Below are positions 1 to 9,190 of a stretch of DNA of 64,000 bases, in pieces. The notes under the pieces were generated by a model that saw nothing but the letters and a program-made list of their open reading frames with translations, was not told where the DNA came from and ran no database searches. How positions within the stretch are numbered: the stretch's first letter is position 1; each line of letters begins with the position of its first letter. Origin of the DNA: Bacillus sp. BP-3. Its GTDB lineage: Bacteria; Bacillota; Bacilli; Bacillales; Bacillaceae_G. The position numbers and the translations under genes were made by a program. The stretch is from contig NZ_JAQOTJ010000002.1 in the NCBI RefSeq assembly GCF_028401955.1, positions 186,001-250,000 of the forward strand, written 5' to 3'.

Positions 1-2
1 TT

Positions 3-368
3 GTTGCAAAGGAAAACAAGCCAGCAGATCAAAATATAGAAGAAACTTCTGGAAAAATGGAAGACACAAATAAAATCGTACAACCATCACAAGTAGAGCA
101 GTCCGAACAACTAGAGCAACCGGCGCAACCAGCAGAGCCGGCGCAACCAGCACAACCAGCAGAGCCAGCGCAACCAGCAGAGCCGGCACAACCAGCCCAA
201 CCGGCAAAGCCAGCGCAACCAGTACATAAAGATGCTAATTCTCATGAGAATCATGAGAAATCCGAACAAAAGGAAAATCATCAAGAGAACGGTAAAAAAG
301 TCGGTCAAGTAAAGCATGAGGAAAAGCGTGAAGAAAAACATAGAGAGAAACATGAAGAAAAGCACTAA
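3..368 (+). CDS. C-terminal part of a Pro/Ala/Gln-repeat protein (5' end outside window)
   Basis: The frame is open to the left edge of the window, so this is the 3' part of a longer gene rather than a small gene starting at the ATG at 57. The visible part has a block of tandem [11 protein letters not shown]-type repeats (about nt 118-225) followed by a strongly charged Lys/Glu/His tail ending in [12 protein letters not shown]. No catalytic motif is visible. The low-complexity charged tail resembles the C-terminal extension of RsgI encoded about 1 kb downstream, so a surface-exposed or extracytoplasmic tail is possible, but that is inference. The function of the whole protein cannot be told from here. 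Confidence 0.6.
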   Translation, partial: VAKENKPADQNIEETSGKMEDTNKIVQPSQVEQSEQLEQPAQPAEPAQPAQPAEPAQPAEPAQPAQPAKPAQPVHKDANSHENHEKSEQKENHQENGKKVGQVKHEEKREEKHREKHEEKH

Positions 369-393
369 GAAAAGTATGGAAATGTAGTGAAAT

Positions 394-425
394 GGTCACT
401 TCTTTAGTGACCGTTTTACTATTTT
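394..425 (+). terminator. Hairpin terminator after the repeat-protein gene
   Basis: GGTCACT (394-400) pairs with AGTGACC (406-412), followed by a T-rich stretch. It lies only about 30 bases before the sigI start, so sigI is either read through this site or uses a promoter that overlaps it. Confidence 0.6.
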
Positions 426-452
426 TAGCAGAGGGGAGGAGAGGGACTACCT

Positions 453-1175
453 GTGTTAAGTTTATTGATGAAAATCGTAAAAAAATCGACAATAGAAGAC
501 GTAGTATTTAACATACAAAAAAATGAAGAGGATAAGGAAGATTTTATCGCTCAGTATCGGCCTTTTATTCGAAAATCGATTTCGGCTGTCTGTCGTCGTT
601 ATATTACGGAGCAGGACGATGAATATAGCATTGGACTGTTTGCATTTCATCAAGCCATTGAACAATATTCATATAAAAAAGGGAAATCTTTTCTTTCGTT
701 TGCTGAACTTCTTATAAAAAGAGATGTAATTGACTACATACGTAAGGAGTCTAGGCATAACCTCGTCTTTTTAAAAGAAGACCAGCAAGAGGAAACACTG
801 GAAATGCAAGCGGCCCTTACGGAATATATGAAAGAGATGGAAAGCAGCAACCGGAAGGAAGAAATTCTTCATTTTCAAAGTGTGCTATCTGAATTTAAAA
901 TATCATTTGCTGAGCTTGCTAAAGAGTCTCCGAAGCATCGTGATACGCGGGAGCATTTATTAGAAATTGCAAAGATTATTATAAAAGAAGAGAAAATGAT
1001 AGAAGAACTGTTCCGAAAGAAAAAGTTACCTCTCAAGCAAATTGAACCACATGTTAGAACAAGCCGTAAAACGCTGGAGCGGCATAGGAAATATATCATT
1101 GCAATGTGCATTATTTTTGTAAACAACTACGTATACATTCAAGAATATATAAGAGGTGGGCAGGGGAATGAATAA
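453..1175 (+). CDS. sigI: RNA polymerase sigma factor SigI
   Basis: A 240-residue alternative sigma factor of the SigI family, which in Bacillus directs heat- and envelope-stress genes and is held inactive by the membrane anti-sigma factor RsgI. Recognisable family sequence includes the conserved region 2-like stretch FIRKSISAVCRRYI, then DDEYSIGLFAFHQAIE and AELLIKRDVIDYIRKE (about residues 35-105), and a C-terminal helix-turn-helix region around KKLPLKQIEPHVRTSRKTLERHR that would read the -35 element. The start is GTG preceded by GGAGGAGAGGG; the leading MLSLL matches the B. subtilis N-terminus better than the internal ATG. Its stop overlaps the rsgI start, which indicates coupled expression of the pair. 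Family assignment is firm. Confidence 0.93.
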   Translation: MLSLLMKIVKKSTIEDVVFNIQKNEEDKEDFIAQYRPFIRKSISAVCRRYITEQDDEYSIGLFAFHQAIEQYSYKKGKSFLSFAELLIKRDVIDYIRKESRHNLVFLKEDQQEETLEMQAALTEYMKEMESSNRKEEILHFQSVLSEFKISFAELAKESPKHRDTREHLLEIAKIIIKEEKMIEELFRKKKLPLKQIEPHVRTSRKTLERHRKYIIAMCIIFVNNYVYIQEYIRGGQGNE

Positions 1176-2226
1176 AGGGATTGTGATGGATATAAAAAAA
1201 CGCAGCATAGTTGTGTTGACACCGGACGGAGAATTTATTAATTGTAAGAAAAAGTTGAACTCTTATGTGATCGGACAGGAAATCGAATTTCAAGAACAAG
1301 AAAAGAGACAGATGTCTTTTTCAGTTCCTTCTATATTAAAACCGGCCTCGTTAATTTTTACTTGTTTTCTATGTGTCTTTTTGTTTTTATTCAATCAGCC
1401 GGAAAAAAAAGCGCTTGCCTATGTTTCTATCGATATTAACCCGAGCTTAGAGGCGAGTGTAACAAAGGATCTTCATGTTACAGAATTACGAGCTTGCAAT
1501 GAGGATGGTAAGCGTATTTTAAAAGAAATAAAACGGTGGAAAAATGAGCCTTTGCAAGACGTAGTGCGTATAATTGTAAAACAAAGCAAAGAGGATGGAT
1601 ACTTAACGAGTGACAAGCAAGTTATGCTAACATCTGCTGTAAAAGAAAAATCGTTAGAACCAGAACTGCAAAAGACTATTCAAGAGTTAAAAAGCGAGTA
1701 TGACGCAAAACATGTTACAGTCGTATATCAGGAAAGTACTATGCAAATGAGGGAGAATGCTCAAAAAGCAGGAGTTAGCACAGGGATTTATTTGAAACAG
1801 AAAAATGAGAAGAAGTCATCAGTTTCTCCTGCACCGCCGCAAGTACAAGAGGAACAACCTCCTAAAGTAGATTCGCAGCCGGATTCAGCGCCTCATTCAG
1901 ATTCGCAATCGAATTCCTCTTCTTCTGTGCAACATGAAAGAACTGAGCAGAAAGAAGAGAAAGAAGAGAAAGAACAACAACCAGCTCATGTACAGCCGCC
2001 ATCGCAGGAAAGAAATAACGGCCACAGAGAAGAAAACAACGATAAAGAACAAAAAAAAGAATGTCACGAACAGAAAAAAGAGGAACAAGAGCAAAGAAAA
2101 GAACAAAAAAAAGAATATCATGACCAAAAAAAAGAACAGCAAGGGTATGAAAAAGAGCAACGAAAAGAAAATAAGCATGGAAATTCTTCAAAGCATGAAG
2201 AAAAAGGAAACGGAAAACATAATTAG
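1168..2226 (+). CDS. rsgI: Anti-sigma-I factor RsgI
   Basis: A 352-residue single-pass membrane anti-sigma factor. The N-terminal domain (about residues 1-55) is the cytoplasmic SigI-binding part, beginning MNKGIVMDIKKRSIVVLTPDG. A hydrophobic segment around residues 58-78 (SLIFTCFLCVFLFLF) crosses the membrane. The conserved extracytoplasmic domain follows (AYVSIDINPSLEASVTKDLHV). The last 130 residues are low complexity: a Pro/Ser/Gln part and then a long run of EQKKE/EQRKE-type repeats ending in His/Lys/Glu. The ATG at 1168, after CAGGGGA, was chosen over the earlier in-frame start because of spacing. The ORF overlaps the sigI stop codon. A hairpin terminator follows, so sigI-rsgI end the operon. 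Confidence 0.92.
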   Translation: MNKGIVMDIKKRSIVVLTPDGEFINCKKKLNSYVIGQEIEFQEQEKRQMSFSVPSILKPASLIFTCFLCVFLFLFNQPEKKALAYVSIDINPSLEASVTKDLHVTELRACNEDGKRILKEIKRWKNEPLQDVVRIIVKQSKEDGYLTSDKQVMLTSAVKEKSLEPELQKTIQELKSEYDAKHVTVVYQESTMQMRENAQKAGVSTGIYLKQKNEKKSSVSPAPPQVQEEQPPKVDSQPDSAPHSDSQSNSSSSVQHERTEQKEEKEEKEQQPAHVQPPSQERNNGHREENNDKEQKKECHEQKKEEQEQRKEQKKEYHDQKKEQQGYEKEQRKENKHGNSSKHEEKGNGKHN

Positions 2227-2298
2227 TAAAAAGGTATAGGATTGTATATGAAGTAGTTCCGTTCATGTGGGATAAATCGTATACCTAATAATAAACCA

Positions 2299-2335
2299 AC
2301 GCTCAGAAATCTATCATTCTGAGCGTTGATTTATT
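2299..2335. terminator. Terminator between rsgI and the convergent HAD gene
   Basis: AACGCTCAGAA pairs with TTCTGAGCGTT around a 7-base loop, with T-rich sequence on both sides. It can serve rsgI from the left and the HAD gene from the right. Confidence 0.75.
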
Positions 2336-2367
2336 ACTTCGCTTATTTAATTAAAGCGCCAGCAAGT

Positions 2368-3033
2368 TTAGTAAACAATTTTCATTTTAGGCAATATTGT
2401 TTGTAACTCCATTAAGTCATTTATTACGAAATCAGCCTGAGCAAGTTCCTCTTCTTGTGCAAAATCAAAATTACATCCAATTGCAATTAAACCATTATCT
2501 TTAGCTGCATTTATATCAGATAAACGGTCTCCAACTACCGCTGCTTTTTTTATATCATATTTATTTATAATTGTTTTAACTAAATCTCCTTTATCAAGTG
2601 TTTGTATTTGTTGAATACTAAATGTTTCAGTAACCCAATTATCCAAATGATAATACCTCACAATTGCTTGTAAATATTCCGTTAAACCATTGCTTGCTAT
2701 GTAAATGGAACAATTATTTTCTTTTAAATAATTGAAAACTTCCTTTACGTTAGGATATAAAGCACCTTTCCCGCTTTTTATGTTTTCAACTAATTTTTCC
2801 AGAAAATAAGCATCCGTTTGTTCTCTTACTTCATTGGTATGATTAGGTAACAAAGCTTCCCAAACTTTTGGTAAAGGTACACCCATAATTTCACGGTATT
2901 GATCAATAGGTGTTACTGTATCCCATAAATTTAGTGACCGTAAATGGTTAAAAGTATTATCAAGTGATAATTCTAGAATTTTTTCTGTTTGAAATAGAGT
3001 TCCATCCATATCAAAAATCAATGATTGTAACAT
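2368..3033 (-). CDS. HAD-superfamily phosphatase (phosphoglycolate phosphatase-like)
   Basis: A 221-residue haloacid-dehalogenase hydrolase. Motif I is FDMDGTLF (nucleophile Asp8 and acid/base Asp10), the motif II region is IYIASNGLTEYL, and motif IV is VVGDRLSDINAAKDNG, with an alpha-helical cap between I and II, as in the phosphoglycolate phosphatase/beta-phosphoglucomutase group. It should remove phosphate from a small metabolite with Mg2+; the substrate cannot be told. The start at 3033 follows AAAGGGAGAGAAAGCA; an upstream in-frame ATG at 3087 has no ribosome binding site. It stands alone, convergent with rsgI. Confidence 0.85.
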   Translation of the reverse strand: MLQSLIFDMDGTLFQTEKILELSLDNTFNHLRSLNLWDTVTPIDQYREIMGVPLPKVWEALLPNHTNEVREQTDAYFLEKLVENIKSGKGALYPNVKEVFNYLKENNCSIYIASNGLTEYLQAIVRYYHLDNWVTETFSIQQIQTLDKGDLVKTIINKYDIKKAAVVGDRLSDINAAKDNGLIAIGCNFDFAQEEELAQADFVINDLMELQTILPKMKIVY

Positions 3034-3337
3034 TGCTTTCTCTCCCTTTTTTCCATTACTGAATAACTTAACCAATCCCTGATCCATTAGCTTCAGTAAA
3101 AATTCTTACAATTTATATATTTTAACATAAATTTACAATGAGATGACCATTGTCACGCTGATATGTAAAGTGTTTCTTCACGAAAATGGAACTACGACTT
3201 AGTTGTTATGTGCAAAATTTTCACATCATTACGAAGTTACTATAAAGGGCTTTGCAGTATATCCTTTACAAGGAATGTAAAAAGTACATATAAACAAATT
3301 TTACGATATTGTTAAAAAATTCTAAAAAATACTTCCC

Positions 3338-3379
3338 TTTTGATTTTTATGTTATATAATATAAACATAAAAATCAAAA
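3338..3379 (+). promoter_or_regulatory. Perfect 42-bp palindrome with -10 box upstream of aceBA
   Basis: Arms TTTTGATTTTTATGTT (3338-3353) and AACATAAAAATCAAAA (3364-3379) are perfect inverted copies around a 10-base AT centre that contains TATAAT (3355-3360). The -35 position (about 3332-3337, CTTCCC) is poor. A protein bound to this dyad would cover the -10 of the aceB promoter, so it is a strong operator candidate. A second, smaller dyad, AAACTG/CAGTTT, follows directly before the aceB ribosome binding site. The rest of 3088-3337 holds no gene that I can see. Confidence 0.6.
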
Positions 3380-3415
3380 CTGTTATAAAACAGTTTGCAA
3401 AAAGGAGAGGCTAAT

Positions 3416-5005
3416 ATGTCGACGCAAACTTCGCGGGTTACACTCGTTGGAGAAGTATTACCGGCGTATTTGGAGATTTTGACACCAGAAGCACTCACAT
3501 TTATTAAAGAGTTGCATGAGAATTTTAACGGACGCCGTAAGGAATTACTACAGAAACGAGTAGAAAAGCAAAAGAGAATTGATGCAGGGGAGTTGTTACA
3601 CTTTTTAAAGGAGACTGCAAATGTTCGGGTGGATGATTGGACGATTGCACCGCTTCCGAATGATTTACAAGATCGGCGCGTAGAAATTACTGGACCAGTT
3701 GATCGTAAGATGGTTATTAATGCTCTCAATTCAGGAGCGCGTGTCTTTATGGCGGACTTTGAAGATTCAAATGCACCAACATGGCAAAATGCAATGGAAG
3801 GACAAATAAATTTACGAGATGCAGTTAAGAGAACCATTTCATATACAAATGAAAATGGTAAGGAATATCGTCTCAATGAACAAACAGCTGTATTAATGGT
3901 GCGGCCTCGTGGGTGGCATTTACAAGAAAAGCATATGTTAGTAGATGGTGAAGAAGTATCAGGTAGCTTATTAGATTTTGGATTGTTCTTTTTTCATAAT
4001 GCAAAGGCGTTAATGAAAAAAGGGAGTGCTCCATACTTTTACTTACCGAAAATGGAAAGTTACTTAGAAGCAAGACTATGGAATGATGTGTTTGTATTTG
4101 CACAAAAATACATTGGCATTCCTCATGGGACAATTAAAGCAACAGCACTGCTCGAAACGATTCATGCTTCATTTGAGATGGATGAAATTTTATATGAGCT
4201 TCGTGATCATTCAGCGGGGTTAAACTGCGGACGCTGGGATTATATTTTTAGTTTCTTAAAAACGTTTCGTAATCATGACCAGTTTTTACTTCCGGACCGG
4301 GCACAAGTGACAATGAGTGTGCCATTTATGCGCGCGTATTGTTTACGCGTCATTCAAACGTGCCATCGCCGTAATGCACCAGCAATTGGAGGGATGGCAG
4401 CACAAATTCCAATTAAGAACGACCCGGAAGCAAATGAAGTAGCATTTGAGAAAGTGCGCGCTGACAAAGAGCGTGAGGCTTGTGAGGGACATGATGGGAC
4501 TTGGGTTGCCCACCCGGGACTTGTCCCTGTAGCGCTGGAAGTATTTGATCGCATCATGACAACGCCAAATCAAATCTATCGAAAACGGGAAGAAATTCGA
4601 ATAACAGAACAAAGTTTATTAGAAGTTCCAGTAGGAACGATTACAGAAACCGGACTGCGTACAAATATTAGCGTTGGTATTCAATATATTGCATCGTGGT
4701 TAAGCGGCAAAGGAGCAGCGCCTATTTATAATTTAATGGAAGATGCGGCTACCGCAGAAATTTCACGTGCACAAGTATGGCAATGGATTCGTCATAAGGA
4801 AGGGAAGCTCGAGGATGGACGAAAGATTACGTTTGCATTAGTAGAACAGTTTAAAGCAGAAGAATTAGCAAAAATAGAGAAAGAGATTGGTAGTAATCGT
4901 TTTGAAAAAGGACGATTTGTCGAAGCTACAAAACTATTTACGAATCTTGTTCGAAATGATGAATTTGTATCATTTTTAACGTTACCAGGTTATGAGATTT
5001 TATAA
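3416..5005 (+). CDS. aceB: Malate synthase A
   Basis: A 529-residue malate synthase, which condenses glyoxylate with acetyl-CoA to form malate in the second step of the glyoxylate shunt, in the cytoplasm. Family sequence is clear: [13 protein letters not shown] in the barrel with the metal-binding acidic residues, [50 protein letters not shown] (metal ligand Glu and Asp), and AHPGLVPVA near the C-terminal catalytic region. The length fits the A-type enzyme. The start at 3416 follows AAAGGAGAGG. Isocitrate lyase begins 20 bases after the stop, so aceB-aceA form the shunt operon, used to grow on acetate or fatty-acid carbon. The palindrome upstream is the likely control point. Confidence 0.96.
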   Translation: MSTQTSRVTLVGEVLPAYLEILTPEALTFIKELHENFNGRRKELLQKRVEKQKRIDAGELLHFLKETANVRVDDWTIAPLPNDLQDRRVEITGPVDRKMVINALNSGARVFMADFEDSNAPTWQNAMEGQINLRDAVKRTISYTNENGKEYRLNEQTAVLMVRPRGWHLQEKHMLVDGEEVSGSLLDFGLFFFHNAKALMKKGSAPYFYLPKMESYLEARLWNDVFVFAQKYIGIPHGTIKATALLETIHASFEMDEILYELRDHSAGLNCGRWDYIFSFLKTFRNHDQFLLPDRAQVTMSVPFMRAYCLRVIQTCHRRNAPAIGGMAAQIPIKNDPEANEVAFEKVRADKEREACEGHDGTWVAHPGLVPVALEVFDRIMTTPNQIYRKREEIRITEQSLLEVPVGTITETGLRTNISVGIQYIASWLSGKGAAPIYNLMEDAATAEISRAQVWQWIRHKEGKLEDGRKITFALVEQFKAEELAKIEKEIGSNRFEKGRFVEATKLFTNLVRNDEFVSFLTLPGYEIL

Positions 5006-5025
5006 AGGAAAAGGGGATGGAAGAA

Positions 5026-6303
5026 ATGGGAAATAAAAGAGTACAACAATTACAAGAGAACTGGGAACTTGATAAACGATGGAAAGGAGTTACACGTCCA
5101 TATTCTGCAGAGGATGTCATTCGTCTTCGCGGATCGCTTGATATTGAATATACGTTAGCACACCGCGGTGCAGAAAAGCTTTGGAATTCTCTCCATAGCG
5201 AAGATTACATTCATGCGTTAGGGGCATTAACTGGGAATCAAGCAATGCAGCAAGTAAAGGCGGGATTAAAGGCAATTTATTTAAGCGGTTGGCAAGTAGC
5301 GGCAGATGCAAATTTATCAGGTCACATGTATCCAGACCAAAGTTTGTATCCGGCAAACAGTGTGCCGGCAGTTGTAAAACGTATTAATCAAACGCTCCAG
5401 CGTGCTGATCAAATTCAGCATATGGAAGGGAGCGGTGATATTGATTACTTCGTGCCAATTGTTGCCGATGCAGAGGCAGGATTTGGTGGACAGCTAAATG
5501 TATTTGAACTAATGAAAGGAATGATCGAGGCAGGAGCGTCTGGCGTTCATTTTGAAGATCAACTTTCTTCTGAAAAGAAATGCGGTCATTTAGGCGGAAA
5601 GGTATTATTGCCAACACAAACGGCAGTGCGTAATTTAATATCGGCGCGTCTTGCAGCAGATGTAATGGGAGTACCTACGCTCATTATTGCCAGAACAGAT
5701 GCTGACGCAGCTGATTTAATTACAAGTGATATCGATCCTGTTGATCAACCATTTATTACAGGAGAAAGAACACCAGAAGGCTTCTTCCAAACGAAGGCTG
5801 GACTGGATCAAGCGATTGCACGCGGCTTAGCATATGCACCGTATGCCGACCTTGTATGGTGCGAAACATCGGAGCCGAATTTAGAAGATGCAAAACGCTT
5901 TGCAGAAGCAATTCATGAAAAATTCCCTGGAAAACTATTAGCTTACAACTGTTCACCGTCCTTTAACTGGAAGAAAAAATTAGACGATAAAACCATTGCA
6001 AATTTCCAAAAAGAAATTGCATCTTACGGCTATAAATTCCAATTCGTAACGCTTGCTGGCTTCCATGCTTTAAATTATGGCATGTTTGAGCTGGCGCGTG
6101 GTTATAAAGAACGTGGTATGGCTGCGTATTCAGAATTGCAGCAAGCGGAATTTGCAGCAGAACAGTACGGTTACTCAGCGACACGTCATCAACGGGAAGT
6201 TGGTACAGGGTATTTTGATGAAGTAGCACAAGTCATTACTGGTGGAACTTCGTCGACAACAGCACTGAAAGGATCAACAGAGGTAGAGCAGTTTACGCGA
6301 TGA
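5026..6303 (+). CDS. aceA: Isocitrate lyase
   Basis: A 425-residue isocitrate lyase, which splits isocitrate into succinate and glyoxylate. The catalytic motif KKCGH is at residues 184-188, with the nucleophile-region Cys at 186; upstream is the metal-binding [10 protein letters not shown] and downstream the conserved [13 protein letters not shown] and [12 protein letters not shown] stretches. It is the second gene of the aceB-aceA operon, with an AAGGGG ribosome binding site before the chosen ATG. An ATG nine bases earlier is too close to that site. A strong terminator follows. Confidence 0.96.
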   Translation: MGNKRVQQLQENWELDKRWKGVTRPYSAEDVIRLRGSLDIEYTLAHRGAEKLWNSLHSEDYIHALGALTGNQAMQQVKAGLKAIYLSGWQVAADANLSGHMYPDQSLYPANSVPAVVKRINQTLQRADQIQHMEGSGDIDYFVPIVADAEAGFGGQLNVFELMKGMIEAGASGVHFEDQLSSEKKCGHLGGKVLLPTQTAVRNLISARLAADVMGVPTLIIARTDADAADLITSDIDPVDQPFITGERTPEGFFQTKAGLDQAIARGLAYAPYADLVWCETSEPNLEDAKRFAEAIHEKFPGKLLAYNCSPSFNWKKKLDDKTIANFQKEIASYGYKFQFVTLAGFHALNYGMFELARGYKERGMAAYSELQQAEFAAEQYGYSATRHQREVGTGYFDEVAQVITGGTSSTTALKGSTEVEQFTR

Positions 6304-6308
6304 GAAAA

Positions 6309-6344
6309 GAGAGAGTCAGCTTTTGAGCTGGCTCTTTTTTTTAT
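6309..6344 (+). terminator. Terminator of the aceBA operon
   Basis: GAGAGTCAGC pairs with GCTGGCTCT around TTTTGA, followed by eight T residues. A classic intrinsic terminator directly after the aceA stop. Confidence 0.85.
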
Positions 6345-6486
6345 TACAAATATTTCAAAATGAAAAATATGAAATTATCTATAACATAATTTTATTTTTT
6401 ATAGGAAGAGTCTGTAGTTTAATTCTGTTATTTATACAGAAGTATAGTAGGGAATTTTAATTTATTACTAAGAAATTGTAAAAAAA

Positions 6487-6544
6487 TTGAAAATAACAAT
6501 TATTTTCCGTGCGAAATGGTACAATTATCCATGTAGATAATTGT
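6487..6544 (+). promoter_or_regulatory. comK control region with two dyads
   Basis: Two inverted repeats stand before comK: GAAAAT/ATTTTC (6489-6494 and 6502-6507) and a perfect nine-base dyad ACAATTATC/GATAATTGT (6521-6529 and 6536-6544). The first has the A-run/T-run look of a ComK-type AT box, which would fit autoregulation; the second is a candidate repressor site. No convincing -35/-10 pair was found. The region 6345-6581 contains no gene. Confidence 0.4.
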
Positions 6545-6581
6545 ATAAAATTATCCAAAAATGACAAAGGAGAGGGAATTA

Positions 6582-6791
6582 ATGAGTGTTAAAGTCGAAA
6601 GATATGCGCCTCAGTACACTGTGAATTCAAAAACAATCGCATTGCTTCCAGTTGTTTTAAACGATAAACGGATTGTAACACGTGTGATTGAGGAACACGA
6701 TGAGTTTTTTGTGTACCAAAAACCACTTGAGATTATAGAACAAAGCTGTAGTGAATATGGAGCTAGCTTTGGCGGGCAAAACTTCTTGTAG
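6582..6791 (+). pseudogene. comK: comK 5' fragment, interrupted by prophage at GG 6774-6775
   Basis: The N-terminal third of the competence transcription factor ComK. Host-derived residues 1-64 include TVNSKTIALLPVVLNDKR, PLEIIEQSCSEYGASFGG, matching the B. subtilis ComK pattern (PLQIVDRSC..FGSSYAGRK). After the GG at 6774-6775 the frame runs into phage DNA and stops after QNFL, giving a 69-residue product. The start at 6582 follows AAAGGAGAGGG; the track-like upstream ATG at 6561 lies before that site. The rest of comK is at 42906-43292. Together the pieces give 192 codons, the length of ComK, so the gene is intact apart from the insertion. Confidence 0.93.
6762..6790. other. attL, left prophage junction inside comK
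   Basis: Host comK sequence ends at or near GG 6774-6775, inside the codon pair ggc-ggg; phage sequence follows. The matching junction is attR at 42906-42907. Serine integrases use very short cores, usually a dinucleotide, so GG is the best guess; a shared TTTG four bases upstream is an alternative crossover. Inferred attB: AGCTTTGGCGGACGAAAAG; inferred attP: AGTTTGCTGGGCAAAAC. Confidence 0.85.
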
Positions 6792-6821
6792 TACATAAAT
6801 AAAGTTTAATCAAATATATCA

Positions 6822-8255
6822 TCAATTAAACTCCATTTCTACTATTTTTAATTCATAAGCATGCCATTTGTCACTTCTTTCAACAACTATCTTTTTAAGT
6901 ATAATTTGTATGAATATTTTCTTTTCATCATCATTTAAGTTGTCCCAATTAAGTTTTATATCATTCAAAATTTCTTTTAATTCCTCATTCTTAAGCTTCT
7001 TATTCTCAGTTGGTTTTAACTTATATAATTCTTCTGTTAAAACTTTTTCTCTGTCACTTTCTTCTTGCATAAGCTCTGTAAATTCTTCATCCTTTAAGTG
7101 GTCATTTGCCCAAGCGTATTGCCATTTTTTACGTCGCTTTTCGATGACTTTTAGTTCATTTTTAATTTGTATAATCTCATCTTCCATATCGCTGTGTCCT
7201 GTTTCAACATCTGTATCTGTTGCATCTATGTAGAAGGAGAGGATATGTGGAATAATAATTTTTTCTAATTTGCGTTCAGACATACTGCCCATATTACAAA
7301 CATTTAATTTACGACCTCTACAGAAGTATTGTTTATACTTAGTGACAGTATCATCTTTTTTCTTTGATGTTACATAGTTTCCAATTAATGATCTACCACA
7401 ATGAGGACATTTTATAATGCCAGAAAAAATATAACTACCATATTGACTGCGAGGATGTGATTCTCGTCTTGATTCTCGTAATTTTTGAACATTATCAAAT
7501 AATTCTTCTTCTATAATAGCTGGTACAGAATTCGGAACCTCAAAATAATGATCGGTTTCTTTTCGCCAACGTAAAGTTCCAATGTATAGGGGATTTTCTA
7601 TAATATACATTACAGCTTTTTCATTCCAGTAGTCCCGACCTGGAGTGCCGAGGGTATTTAACTTTTTACTAATTCGCATTGCACTATGCCCTTTTAGGTA
7701 ATCATTAAAAATAGAACGAACGACCTTTGCCTCTTCTTCTATAATAGACAATACTCCTTTTTTATGGTCTGCATCGTATCCGTATGGTTTTCTAGGTGAA
7801 GTATATTTGCCTTGTCTAACTTTTTCTTGTTGCCCTACTCTAACTCGTTCACCAATGTTTTCACGTTCCCATTGAGCTAATGCGGCAATAATGGTAATGA
7901 ATAATCTTCCGATGGCTGTTGTTGTATCATAAACTTCTGTAGCACTTTTGAATTTACAATCATATTTTTCGAATACATCTAATAATGTATATAAATCTAG
8001 TACAGATCTTGTAAGGCGATCTAATCGATAAACTAAAACACAATCAATTAGTCCTTTTTTTATATGTTCTATCATGCGATTCAATTCTGGACGGTTAGTA
8101 TTTTTAGCAGATATACCTTCATCTACATAGTAACCGATAACATCCCAGTCTTGTGCATCACAATATGCTTTAAGTTTTTTCTTTTGAGCTGAGATGGAAT
8201 ATCCTTCTACAGCTTGTTCTTCTGTTGAAACACGGGCATAAATTGCGCATCTCAC
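6822..8255 (-). CDS. int: Large serine integrase of the comK prophage
   Basis: A 477-residue large serine recombinase. The N-terminal resolvase domain (about 1-150) starts IYARVSTEEQ with catalytic Ser10 and carries VYRLDRLTRS; the recombinase domain covers about 160-260 (KPYGYD..., YIIENPLYIGTLRW); a zinc-ribbon follows with CPHCGRS and a second Cys pair; a coiled-coil segment (about 365-420) lies near the end. It integrates and excises the prophage between short att sites. Its 3' end is 46 bp from attL, the usual position for such an enzyme. The gene runs leftward with immA and the repressor, so it is probably transcribed in the lysogen as well. Confidence 0.95.
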   Translation of the reverse strand: MRCAIYARVSTEEQAVEGYSISAQKKKLKAYCDAQDWDVIGYYVDEGISAKNTNRPELNRMIEHIKKGLIDCVLVYRLDRLTRSVLDLYTLLDVFEKYDCKFKSATEVYDTTTAIGRLFITIIAALAQWERENIGERVRVGQQEKVRQGKYTSPRKPYGYDADHKKGVLSIIEEEAKVVRSIFNDYLKGHSAMRISKKLNTLGTPGRDYWNEKAVMYIIENPLYIGTLRWRKETDHYFEVPNSVPAIIEEELFDNVQKLRESRRESHPRSQYGSYIFSGIIKCPHCGRSLIGNYVTSKKKDDTVTKYKQYFCRGRKLNVCNMGSMSERKLEKIIIPHILSFYIDATDTDVETGHSDMEDEIIQIKNELKVIEKRRKKWQYAWANDHLKDEEFTELMQEESDREKVLTEELYKLKPTENKKLKNEELKEILNDIKLNWDNLNDDEKKIFIQIILKKIVVERSDKWHAYELKIVEMEFN

Positions 8256-8270
8256 TTTTTATTCCACCTT

Positions 8271-8726
8271 TCAATTCATTATCAAAATATTTCTTTTGTT
8301 GTTGAACGTATAAAATTCTAGAAGCTCAACAGGAATGTTATTTTTATATGCTATACATGCCTTTGTATCACCAGGAGTAATGCTATCTTTGTCTATTAAT
8401 AAAAGTGCAGCAAAAATATTGGCTTCAATTTCTAATTTATCAACAGATAAAAATGTATTTTTTCGTAAGAACGGTGTATTCGCTTGAGGGTGCAGGACAG
8501 CATGTCCTAATTCATGTGCGCAAACTGTTCTTTGCATAGTTGAAGATAAATTACTATTAATAGCAATAAACTTATTTCTTTTTTCATACTTGTAGAATCC
8601 ATTAATTTCTTCGTGTAGATCATGAAAAAAGATATTTATATTTAAACACTGAGCAAGTTCAAAAGGGTCTTTAGTATTATGTTTTTTACAAAGTTGATGG
8701 ACTGTGTTGTTTATTACGTATTTCAA
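8271..8726 (-). CDS. ImmA/IrrE-family metallopeptidase
   Basis: A 151-residue zinc protease of the ImmA/IrrE family; the HELGH motif is at residues 71-75 (CAHELGHAVLHP) with the third ligand expected in EIEANIFAALLL. In ICEBs1 and many phages such proteins cleave the neighbouring repressor to trigger induction. The start is TTG at 8726, preceded by AGGAGTG; the longer frame to 8828 overlaps the repressor gene and lacks a ribosome binding site. The repressor gene lies immediately upstream in the same direction, which supports a repressor/anti-repressor-protease pair. Confidence 0.88.
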   Translation of the reverse strand: MKYVINNTVHQLCKKHNTKDPFELAQCLNINIFFHDLHEEINGFYKYEKRNKFIAINSNLSSTMQRTVCAHELGHAVLHPQANTPFLRKNTFLSVDKLEIEANIFAALLLIDKDSITPGDTKACIAYKNNIPVELLEFYTFNNKRNILIMN

Positions 8727-8748
8727 TGTGATCACTCCTGAACTTACA

Positions 8749-9156
8749 TTAATTATCTTTACGATGCTTTTTAGGAATGTATTTTTTATTAATAACTTTT
8801 GTTTGACGGACAATGTATTCCATTGCATCTAATAAAGAATCTACAGCTTCTTCACTCATTGGTTCGCCAGAAAACATAAGTCCTTGTGAGTCTTTTAGGT
8901 CTTGTTTTATCTCTTCCATTCTTTTTTCAATATCTTTTTCATCCTTATTAGTTAATTGAGATAATTGTTCTCTTCCTAGTAGATAATCAGTTGTTACATG
9001 GAAATAGTCAGCGACCTTTTGTAATTTCTCGGCAGATGGTGATGTTTTATCCCATCTACGTATAGTTCCATTACCGAATTCTAAGTCACGTTCTAGTGCT
9101 GAAATTGCAATTTTTCGTTGTGCGCATAGACTTTTAATCGTATTAACTAAAGTCAT
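8749..9156 (-). CDS. Phage repressor, XRE-type helix-turn-helix
   Basis: A 135-residue protein with an N-terminal XRE/Cro-CI helix-turn-helix (about residues 4-60: TIKSLCAQRKIAISALERDLEFGNGTIRRW, then KLQKVADYFHVTTDYLLGRE) and a C-terminal half without a LexA-type protease domain. It should maintain lysogeny by binding the operators in 9191-9379. The start ATG at 9156 follows AAAGGTGA. Because it has no self-cleavage domain, induction would need the ImmA-type protease encoded next. Confidence 0.88.
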   Translation of the reverse strand: MTLVNTIKSLCAQRKIAISALERDLEFGNGTIRRWDKTSPSAEKLQKVADYFHVTTDYLLGREQLSQLTNKDEKDIEKRMEEIKQDLKDSQGLMFSGEPMSEEAVDSLLDAMEYIVRQTKVINKKYIPKKHRKDN

Positions 9157-9190
9157 TCTAATCACCTTTCTGATTTAGCGCAGGTACATT

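Noticed and set aside
118-225. CRISPR-like or tandem repeat DNA element
   Set aside because: The repeats are in-frame codons of a PAQPAEP protein, not spacer-separated repeats.
235-492. Minus-strand frames over the repeat-protein gene
   Set aside because: They are mirror images of the Pro/Ala/Gln repeats and have no ribosome binding sites.
1862-2266. Minus-strand frames over the rsgI tail, very rich in Phe/Leu
   Set aside because: The composition results from the antisense of Lys/Glu/Gln repeats; no start signals.
6561-6791. Stand-alone 76-residue gene at the left edge of the prophage
   Set aside because: The sequence is the N-terminus of ComK; the first seven codons overlap the ribosome binding site and the end is phage DNA.
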